From: Lachnospiraceae bacterium
GTDB lineage: Bacteria > Bacillota > Clostridia > Lachnospirales > Lachnospiraceae
DNA: 14,886 bases
Reading direction: 5' to 3'
NCBI GenBank assembly: GCA_900757195.1
Contig: CAAEMZ010000018.1
Coordinates: 1-14,886, forward strand
Part shown: positions 1 through 4,640 of the stretch, in pieces
Layout: each line of letters starts with the position of its first letter
How positions within the stretch are numbered: position 1 is the first letter of the stretch
Notes under the pieces: model-generated
The model's input: the letters and a program-made list of their open reading frames with translations, nothing else
The model's database searches: none
Told to the model about the DNA's origin: nothing
Program-made: the position numbers and the translations under genes

Positions 1-28
1 GACGCTTTTCTTTCTATTTAAAGAGAAT

Positions 29-99
29 AGGGGAATCATACAACGGCAGTATGACGGTCTCCAAAACCGTTCATGGGGGTTCGAATCCCTCTTCCCCTG
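29..99 (+). tRNA. tRNA-Trp (anticodon CCA)
   Basis: The segment folds as a complete 71-nt cloverleaf. The acceptor stem AGGGGAA (29-35) pairs with TTCCCCT (92-98), with discriminator G99. A 4-bp D stem (ATAC/GTAT) follows, then a 5-bp anticodon stem (ACGGT 54-58 / ACCGT 66-70) enclosing loop CTCCAAA with anticodon CCA at 61-63. The T arm has a GGGGG/CCCTC-type stem (75-79 / 87-91) around loop TTCGAAT. The CCA anticodon reads UGG, so this is a tryptophan tRNA. The 3' CCA is not encoded (TGT follows), so it must be added after transcription. Confidence 0.97.
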
Positions 100-103
100 T
101 CGT

Positions 104-132
104 AAAAAGTCTTGAAGTTCAAGGCTTTTTTT
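104..132 (+). terminator. Intrinsic terminator after tRNA-Trp
   Basis: AAAAAG (104-109) pairs with CTTTTT (125-130) and CTTGAA (111-116) pairs with TTCAAG (118-123), with one T-G wobble between them. A run of seven T follows from 126. It lies immediately after the tRNA and before the next promoter, so it probably ends the tRNA transcript. The stem is AU-rich and the loop is tight, so the inner pairs probably do not all form. Confidence 0.6.
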
Positions 133-181
133 GTTATAAAAAATCAGGAGTGTTTAAAAGAATTTATGAATTTATGTAATC

Positions 182-210
182 TTTACAGAGCTACGGTATA
201 ATGATATAAT
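182..210 (+). promoter_or_regulatory. Sigma-A-type promoter for the small membrane protein / GNAT unit
   Basis: A -35 box TTTACA (182-187) and a perfect -10 box TATAAT (205-210) are separated by exactly 17 bp. A second TATAAT at 197-202 is badly spaced from this -35 box. Transcription would start at about 217, giving a short leader before the coding region at 261. Confidence 0.75.
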
Positions 211-260
211 AAATATTCAGGTTTTTTATGAAAATTTAGAAGATGGAAGGAGTGTCACCT

Positions 261-458
261 TTGGAAGGTAAATTTTATACGAAACTCTGGTTTATTCTTT
301 GTATGTGCGTGTTAATGCCGCCGTTTGGAATATTTCTGACATTATTTTTCAAGAATCCGGCAGTGATGAAGTGGCGTCTGATCTGCGTTGGGCTGACGCT
401 GGTTCACTGGGCCATCTGGCTGTATATTGCCTATTTTAGTCCGCTGCAGATCGCATAA
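261..458 (+). CDS. Small two-helix membrane protein, function unknown
   Basis: This encodes about 65 residues. The frame is also open from ATG 243, but AAGGAG (247-252) lies inside that extension, exactly 8 nt before TTG 261. ATG 243 has only a weak AGAAG before it, so TTG 261 (LEGKFYTKLW...) is the better start. Two hydrophobic stretches of about 20 residues (roughly residues 8-30 and 38-60 from the TTG) are joined by a short positively charged loop (KNPAVMKWR), which predicts a membrane hairpin. There is no signal peptidase motif, and I do not recognise the family. It lies 14 nt before the acetyltransferase gene and shares its promoter, so the two are probably co-transcribed. Coding potential is supported by the strong ribosome binding site and promoter. 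Confidence 0.72.
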   Translation: MEGKFYTKLWFILCMCVLMPPFGIFLTLFFKNPAVMKWRLICVGLTLVHWAIWLYIAYFSPLQIA

Positions 459-472
459 CCGGGAGGCAGCCT

Positions 473-1264
473 GTGGAATCATTTCGGATTGGTGAAATTG
501 AAGAAATTTTAATTAATGCGTTTCCGGCCGTAGAGCGGGAAATTTATGACGGATGGATTTTAAATTTTTCCGGGGGTTATACCTACCGGGCAAACTGCAT
601 CAATCCTTTTTATTCTTCCAGTTATGGGCTGGAAGAAAAAATCCGTCATTGTGAAGATCAGTACAGGGAGCTGTTTATGCCGGTGGTCTACAAAATGACA
701 TCGGCGGTTTCCGGAGATCTGGATGATCTGCTGGAGAAAAAAGGGTATCCGGTTGTTAAATATGTGGACGTTTTGTATCGTTCGCTGGAAGACTGGAACG
801 GGAATCTGTGGACGGACCTGGGACAGGACTATGAAATCATTACGATGAGCCGGATGGATGAAGAATGGCTGGATGGCGTGAATCAGTTGATTGATATTCC
901 CTTCAGTTCTCTGGAAAAGGTGCAGAAAAAGATTTTCGGCCGGATCTGTCTGCCGATGGTCTGTGTGAAAATCCGCTGCAGAGGCAGAGTAATCGGCACC
1001 GGACTCGGTGTGATGGAACGGCATTATATAGGCCTGTATGCGATTCATGTGCATAAGGATTACCGTCAGAAGGGGCTGGCCATGAAAATCTGCGGGAACA
1101 TTATGACCCGGGGAAAGAGTATGGGGGCGGATAAGGCCCATCTTCAGGTGCGTCAGGGAAATACCGGCGCTTTTGCCCTGTATGAGAAGCTGGGCATGAA
1201 AAAGATATACACCCAGTGGTTTCGGATGAAATCCTGGCCGGAATCGCGGAAAATATTTGATTAA
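473..1264 (+). CDS. GNAT family N-acetyltransferase
   Basis: This 263-residue protein starts at GTG 473, with GGGAGG (461-466) 6 nt upstream. The C-terminal half carries GNAT acetyl-CoA-binding signatures. Motif A is IHVHKDYRQKGLAMKI at about 191-206, with the pyrophosphate loop R198-Q-K-G-L-A203. The following strand and helix (HLQVRQGNTGAFALYEKLG, about 223-241) is the typical motif B, N-x-x-A-x-x-L/Y-E-K-x-G. The N-terminal part has DGWILNFSGGYTYRAN (about 26-41), like the N-terminal domain of two-domain GNAT proteins that contain W-x-L-R-x-x-x-G-x-x-x-R-A-N. It would transfer an acetyl group from acetyl-CoA to an amine, but the substrate cannot be inferred. It is the second gene after the promoter at 182-210, downstream of the small membrane protein, and is followed by hairpins that end the unit. 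Confidence 0.9.
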   Translation: MESFRIGEIEEILINAFPAVEREIYDGWILNFSGGYTYRANCINPFYSSSYGLEEKIRHCEDQYRELFMPVVYKMTSAVSGDLDDLLEKKGYPVVKYVDVLYRSLEDWNGNLWTDLGQDYEIITMSRMDEEWLDGVNQLIDIPFSSLEKVQKKIFGRICLPMVCVKIRCRGRVIGTGLGVMERHYIGLYAIHVHKDYRQKGLAMKICGNIMTRGKSMGADKAHLQVRQGNTGAFALYEKLGMKKIYTQWFRMKSWPESRKIFD

Positions 1265-1279
1265 ACGGTCAGAGACCGT
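1265..1279 (+). repeat. Perfect 6-bp hairpin directly after the GNAT stop codon
   Basis: ACGGTC (1265-1270), loop AGA, and GACCGT (1274-1279) form a perfect short stem starting at the base after the TAA stop. No T tract follows, so it is not a terminator by itself. It may protect the 3' end, or act together with the larger hairpin that starts 11 nt downstream. Confidence 0.5.
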
Positions 1280-1290
1280 AAAGATGAGAA

Positions 1291-1351
1291 AAGGACAACT
1301 CGGAGGAAGATACTAAAAAAGTATTTCCCGCCGGGGTGTCCTTCTTTTTAT
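1291..1351. terminator. Long bidirectional terminator between converging genes
   Basis: The arm AAGGACAACTCGG (1291-1303) pairs with CCGGGGTGTCCTT (1331-1343), with one A-G mismatch and one T-G wobble. An inner arm GGAAGATAC pairs imperfectly with GTATTTCCC around a poly-A loop. On the plus strand the stem is followed by CTTTTTATTT. On the minus strand the same stem is followed by TTTTCTC. Its place between two converging genes (GNAT ending at 1264, MBL hydrolase ending at 1352) fits a shared terminator. Confidence 0.8.
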
Positions 1352-2356
1352 TTACAGGCAATCCTCAGACCGGACCGCTGTATAATAAATCGTTTCTTTT
1401 TCATCGTGACGGATGATTTTGTTTCTGAGAAGAAGATAATCCAGATGGGAGATGGTTTCACCGATGGCAAACCATTTCTGCTGAATCGGAAATTCATCCC
1501 AGTTTTTACCCCGCATGGACCAGGTCATCCGGGCGCCGATTTCGCAGGCATTCAGTCCCGGCTCTTCCTGAATGATTGACAGAGTCTGACGAATCCGCCG
1601 GTCATGATGGGCTTCAATCTGACGGATCCGTTCGTAGACATCCATATCATTTTTTCGATGGGCCGGAAGGGCCAGACGGATATCCAGGGACCGGATTTTT
1701 TTCAGACTTTCCAGATAATTTCCAAGGGAGTCTTCAACACCGCGCCACATGGTGATGTTCGGGGTGATATCGAATAAAATATGATCTCCGGCAAAGAGTA
1801 TTTTTTCTTTTTCCATAAAAAGACAGGTGTGTCCCGGGGTATGTCCGGGCGTCTGTATACATCGGAAAGTATAGGCGCCGACAGTAAAACGGTCTCCGTC
1901 GGAAACACCTTCTGCTTTGAATAAATATTCAGGCGCATACTGACGCGCCGGATTGACTGCCCGCTGACGTTCGATCAGGTCCTCGGAAAGGCCTTCCCTG
2001 AAAAATTTATGTTCCATCCACCGCCAGTTATCGCCGTCCACATCACGGCTCAGGTAATCATAGTCGGTCCGGCTCATAAGAATTTTCGTCTGTCCGGTGG
2101 CGATATGATTGACGAGGCCGATATGGTCGGAATGAAGATGGGTTAAAAACAGCGTGGTCCGGTCCATATCGATATCCAGCGCTTTCAGTCCTCCGGTGAG
2201 GGCTTCAAGACATTCCGGCTGGTTAAACCCGGTATCGATCACCAGATTTTCCGATGGGGTCTTTATAATATAGCAATTCAGGTTTTTTAAAGGATTGTTC
2301 GGAAGAACAACGGGAACTTTGTAAATATCAGGATTTGAATGAATCTGTTCAAACAT
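1352..2356 (-). CDS. Metallo-beta-lactamase-fold hydrolase with C-terminal extension
   Basis: This 334-residue protein starts at ATG 2354-2356, with AAGGAG 6 nt upstream. The metal-binding set of the MBL fold is complete: H73-L-H75-S-D77-H78, then the TPGHTPGH segment (169-176, likely ligand H172), then GD190-191, then PAHR with H233. This predicts a cytoplasmic dinuclear-metal hydrolase. The residues after about 240 resemble the helical or winged-helix tail found on LACTB2-like and other stand-alone MBL hydrolases, with IQEEPGLNACEIGARMTW at about 261-279 looking helix-turn-helix-like. The fold does not fix the substrate: thioesters, lactones, cyclic phosphates and RNA are all possible. It is the second gene of a minus-strand pair, 36 nt after the DUF1292 gene, and ends at the shared hairpin at 1291-1351. 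Confidence 0.9.
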   Translation of the reverse strand: MFEQIHSNPDIYKVPVVLPNNPLKNLNCYIIKTPSENLVIDTGFNQPECLEALTGGLKALDIDMDRTTLFLTHLHSDHIGLVNHIATGQTKILMSRTDYDYLSRDVDGDNWRWMEHKFFREGLSEDLIERQRAVNPARQYAPEYLFKAEGVSDGDRFTVGAYTFRCIQTPGHTPGHTCLFMEKEKILFAGDHILFDITPNITMWRGVEDSLGNYLESLKKIRSLDIRLALPAHRKNDMDVYERIRQIEAHHDRRIRQTLSIIQEEPGLNACEIGARMTWSMRGKNWDEFPIQQKWFAIGETISHLDYLLLRNKIIRHDEKETIYYTAVRSEDCL

Positions 2357-2392
2357 GGGAATCTCCTTGAATGTAATGATGTGCGGTTCCTG

Positions 2393-2665
2393 TTATTTCA
2401 TGAACATATCTTTATTGCGTTCCTTGAACAGGGCAAAAACAGCTTCAAGGATAAGCGGATCATTGACACCGATATATTCACAATCTCCGTTACTAAGATC
2501 TTCACACTGCAGGATAACAACGGTATCCCCGTTACTATTCACAGGATATAATACGAAATATTCATTTTCGTGAAAGGATATAATGTCGAGTACTTCAAAT
2601 TCATCGTCTTTTCCATTATTATCAGTCAGGACGAGAAGGTATGGGTTGTTTTCTTTTTTGCTCAT
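2393..2665 (-). CDS. DUF1292 (YrzB/UPF0473-like) small protein
   Basis: This 90-residue acidic protein starts at ATG 2663-2665, with AAGGAGG about 5 nt upstream. It shows the pattern of the DUF1292 family of Firmicutes: a polar N-terminus, a strand with (E/D)FEVLDII (about 22-29), then ENEYFVLYPV (33-42), an acidic second half, and a C-terminal helix (LILEAVFALFKE). Family members are small, soluble, and of unknown biochemical role. In many Firmicutes a DUF1292 gene lies in the yrzL-yrrK-yrzB cluster near alaS. Here it stands alone ahead of an MBL hydrolase gene, with which it is probably co-transcribed from the promoter at 2708-2737. Family assignment is from recalled sequence pattern only. 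Confidence 0.8.
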   Translation of the reverse strand: MSKKENNPYLLVLTDNNGKDDEFEVLDIISFHENEYFVLYPVNSNGDTVVILQCEDLSNGDCEYIGVNDPLILEAVFALFKERNKDMFMK

Positions 2666-2707
2666 AACAGTCCTCCTTGGGCGTAGAATTTTTGAATAGT
2701 TTATTTA

Positions 2708-2737
2708 ATTATACCTTATTAAACGGGCCTTTTGCAA
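2708..2737 (-). promoter_or_regulatory. Sigma-A-type promoter for the DUF1292-MBL unit
   Basis: Read on the minus strand, TTGCAA (2732-2737) and TATAAT (2708-2713) are 18 bp apart, with the coding start about 40 nt beyond the -10 box. The intergenic region 2666-2856 otherwise holds no clear plus-strand promoter. TTGCAA is its own reverse complement, so it could also act as a weak plus-strand -35 box (next possible -10, TAAAAG, 16 bp on), but that box is poor. Confidence 0.7.
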
Positions 2738-2856
2738 TACATTTTTATGACCGTAAAAGTCCCTGTGAACCCTTTAAATACATCACGGTGGAAGGTGATG
2801 CGGATGAATATTTTCTGTGAATCTGCCAATACTATCAGAAAAACAGGAAAGCGGGA

Positions 2857-3525
2857 ATGATGATGAATCAGGAAAAAGATGAAAAGCTCAGGGAAAACGG
2901 GCAGGTAATCCTTGAAAATAATAAGAGCGGCCATGAGATTCTTCTGTTATCGATTATCGGAGAGATCGAAGGCCATGAGGCAGCGCCGGACCAGAATAAG
3001 GCGACCCGGTACGATCATGTGCTGCCGAGGCTGGCGGCCTTTGAGGATGATGAAAATCTTGAAGGACTGCTGGTGCTTTTAAATACTCAGGGCGGGGATG
3101 TGGATGCGGGACTCGCCATTGCGGAGATGATTGCCACAGTGAGCAAACCGACGGTTTCTCTTGTTCTCGGAGGTTCCCATTCCATCGGTGTACCTCTGGC
3201 CGTATCGGCAGACTATTCCTTTATTGTACCATCGGGAACCCTGCTCATACATCCGGTACGCATGGGCGGAACCGTCATCGGCGCTCCCCGGAGCTTTGCT
3301 TATTTTAAAAGGGTACAGGACCGGATTACAGAATTTATCGAAGGACACAGTCAGGCAAAAAAGCAGATGCTGGAACAAATGATGATGGATAATACAGAAC
3401 TGACCAATGATCTGGGAACGATTCTTGTCGGAAAAGAGGCGGTGGATGCCGGATTGATTGACGCTGTGGGAGGCATTTCCGAAGCCCTTAAAAAGCTGAA
3501 ATCCATGATCGAAGGCGGCGCCTGA
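2857..3525 (+). CDS. tepA: ClpP-like serine protease, TepA family
   Basis: This 222-residue protein belongs to the ClpP/crotonase-fold peptidase clan. It shows NTQGGDVDAGLAIAEMI (about 76-92), like the oxyanion-loop and following-helix region of ClpP. The nucleophile segment GGSHSIGVPLA (105-115) would place Ser109 as nucleophile, and TLLIHPVR (128-135) supplies His132. The terminal GKEAVDAGLID (192-202) matches the ClpP SAEEAxxxGLID stretch. It best fits TepA (YmfB), a cytoplasmic ClpP relative linked to protein export in Bacillus, whose gene sits just upstream of spoIIIE/ftsK. The same linkage is seen here with uppP in between. The catalytic Asp of ClpP falls on Gly187 in a by-eye alignment, with Asp185 two residues away. 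The start is ATG 2857, within a run of three ATG codons; AGGAAA (2845-2850) is a modest ribosome binding site. Confidence 0.85.
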   Translation: MMMNQEKDEKLRENGQVILENNKSGHEILLLSIIGEIEGHEAAPDQNKATRYDHVLPRLAAFEDDENLEGLLVLLNTQGGDVDAGLAIAEMIATVSKPTVSLVLGGSHSIGVPLAVSADYSFIVPSGTLLIHPVRMGGTVIGAPRSFAYFKRVQDRITEFIEGHSQAKKQMLEQMMMDNTELTNDLGTILVGKEAVDAGLIDAVGGISEALKKLKSMIEGGA

Positions 3526-3529
3526 GGAC

Positions 3530-3567
3530 TTTTCGGGGAGGCCGGAGAAAAGCGGTTTCCCCGAAAA
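3530..3567. repeat. Inverted repeat with reversed T/A flanks between tepA and uppP
   Basis: TTTTCGGGGA (3530-3539) pairs perfectly with TCCCCGAAAA (3558-3567), and an inner CCG/CGG pair adds to the stem. The order is T tract, GC core, A tract, the reverse of a normal intrinsic terminator, and no T run follows on either strand. It may still form a strong RNA hairpin after tepA, but it is not a canonical terminator. Confidence 0.55.
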
Positions 3568-3595
3568 AAAACATAAATCGGCAAAAACTATCATT

Positions 3596-3624
3596 TTGAC
3601 AAAGGCCCCAATATGTAGTATGAT
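3596..3624 (+). promoter_or_regulatory. Near-consensus sigma-A promoter for uppP
   Basis: A consensus -35 box TTGACA (3596-3601) and a -10 box TATGAT (3619-3624) are separated by exactly 17 bp. The expected start point is at about 3631, giving a leader of about 30 nt with GGAGG before the uppP start at 3662. This is the best promoter in the window, and it may also feed the ftsK operon by read-through. Confidence 0.85.
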
Positions 3625-3661
3625 TAATCTGATTAAGCAAAGTTTGACGGAGGTAACGAAT

Positions 3662-4540
3662 ATGAGTCTATTACAGGCAATACTTCTGGGACTGGTTCAG
3701 GGAATAACGGAATTTTTACCGGTGAGCAGTTCCGGGCATTTAGCGATATTTCAATACATATTTAAAGTGAATACAGATACGGGGATGCTTTTTGAGGTGA
3801 TGCTTCATCTGGGAACTCTGATTGCAGTATGTGTTGTTTTCTGGAAAGATATTAAGAAACTGTTTATTGAAGGAATCCATCTTTTGGCGGACGCCTGCAT
3901 AAATCTGAAAACATTGTTCAGCAATAAATTCCGCCACGGAAATGACGCATATCGTCGGATTGTGACCAATGCCTATCGGAAGTTTGTGCTTCTGATTCTC
4001 GTAACAACGATTCCTACAGGAATTATAGGCATCGCTTTAAACGGCGTTGTGGATATGGCATCCAGCTCACTGCTTATACCGGGAATCTGCCTGATTATCA
4101 ATGCGATTGTTTTATTATTGGTAGGTTCACTTCCCGGAGGACGCAAGAAGGTGAAGGCATCCGGCTATAAGGAGGCAGCAGCTATCGGTATTGCCCAGGG
4201 TATCGCTGTACTTCCGGGAATTTCCCGTTCCGGTTCCACGATTTCCGCCTGTCTGGCTTTGGGATTCGATCGGAATTTTGCGGTAAAGTATTCATTTATC
4301 GCATCCCTGCCGGCAATCATCGGAGCGAATATTCTGGAACTCCGTCATTTGGGAGACGCCGTATCTTCCGGAGGGAATTTCCTGTATTATATCATCGGCA
4401 TGATTGTTGCCGGTGTTGTCGGCTACGTATGTATCCGTATTATGATGTATGTTGTCAGCAATAAAAAATTCAGTTATTTTGCATATTACTATGCGATCGT
4501 CGGCATCATTTCTTTAGGCTTTAACTTTTTTGCAAAATAA
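3662..4540 (+). CDS. uppP: Undecaprenyl-diphosphate phosphatase (UppP/BacA)
   Basis: This 292-residue polytopic membrane protein dephosphorylates undecaprenyl diphosphate. That recycles the lipid carrier for peptidoglycan and other wall polymers and can confer bacitracin tolerance. The first family motif is E17-FLPVSSSGH26 near the N-terminus, and the second is LPGISRSGST (184-193, Arg189). Q14 occupies the position where E. coli UppP has the first of its two N-terminal glutamates, a common variant in Gram-positives as I recall. Several hydrophobic helices follow, with a charged loop at about 82-107. ATG 3662 is chosen because GGAGG (3649-3653) lies 8 nt upstream. The frame stays open back to TTG 3596, but that codon is the start of the -35 box, so the longer form would not be on the mRNA. 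Confidence 0.95.
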   Translation: MSLLQAILLGLVQGITEFLPVSSSGHLAIFQYIFKVNTDTGMLFEVMLHLGTLIAVCVVFWKDIKKLFIEGIHLLADACINLKTLFSNKFRHGNDAYRRIVTNAYRKFVLLILVTTIPTGIIGIALNGVVDMASSSLLIPGICLIINAIVLLLVGSLPGGRKKVKASGYKEAAAIGIAQGIAVLPGISRSGSTISACLALGFDRNFAVKYSFIASLPAIIGANILELRHLGDAVSSGGNFLYYIIGMIVAGVVGYVCIRIMMYVVSNKKFSYFAYYYAIVGIISLGFNFFAK

Positions 4541-4554
4541 TTTATCAGGATTTC

Positions 4555-4598
4555 GAGTACTATGCGAAATATCGAAACGATATTTCGCTTTCGTACTC
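4555..4598. repeat. Two-part perfect hairpin in the uppP-ftsK gap
   Basis: GAGTAC (4555-4560) pairs with GTACTC (4593-4598). Inside it, GCGAAATATCG (4564-4574) pairs with CGATATTTCGC (4578-4588) around an AAA loop. The two stems are separated by an unpaired TAT / TTTC internal loop. The total is 17 perfect pairs. No T tract follows (TAATAGG), so a simple terminator is unlikely. A double-strand operator, RNA processing site or attenuating structure ahead of ftsK are all possible. I found no good promoter elsewhere in this 100-bp gap. Confidence 0.8.
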
Positions 4599-4640
4599 TA
4601 ATAGGAAACTTTAAATTAAAGGATTTAGGAGGTTTATTCG

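Noticed and set aside
166..201. An 11-residue open frame after an AGGAG
   Set aside because: The spacing to the AGGAG is about 15 nt, and the frame overlaps the -35 element of the next promoter, so it would not be on that mRNA.
2683..2811. Protein-like frame upstream of tepA (contains FKYITVEGDADEYF)
   Set aside because: There is no ribosome binding site or convincing start, it overlaps the DUF1292 promoter and ribosome binding site on the other strand, and it is short. Probably chance.
2747..2860. A 37-codon open frame whose stop overlaps the tepA start (ATGA)
   Set aside because: No ribosome binding site precedes it, it has no recognisable features, and it lies in the intergenic region opposite the minus-strand promoter.
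3596..3661. A longer uppP reading frame starting at TTG 3596
   Set aside because: The TTG is the first three bases of a consensus -35 box, and the promoter start point lies inside the extension. The family motif and a strong GGAGG support ATG 3662.
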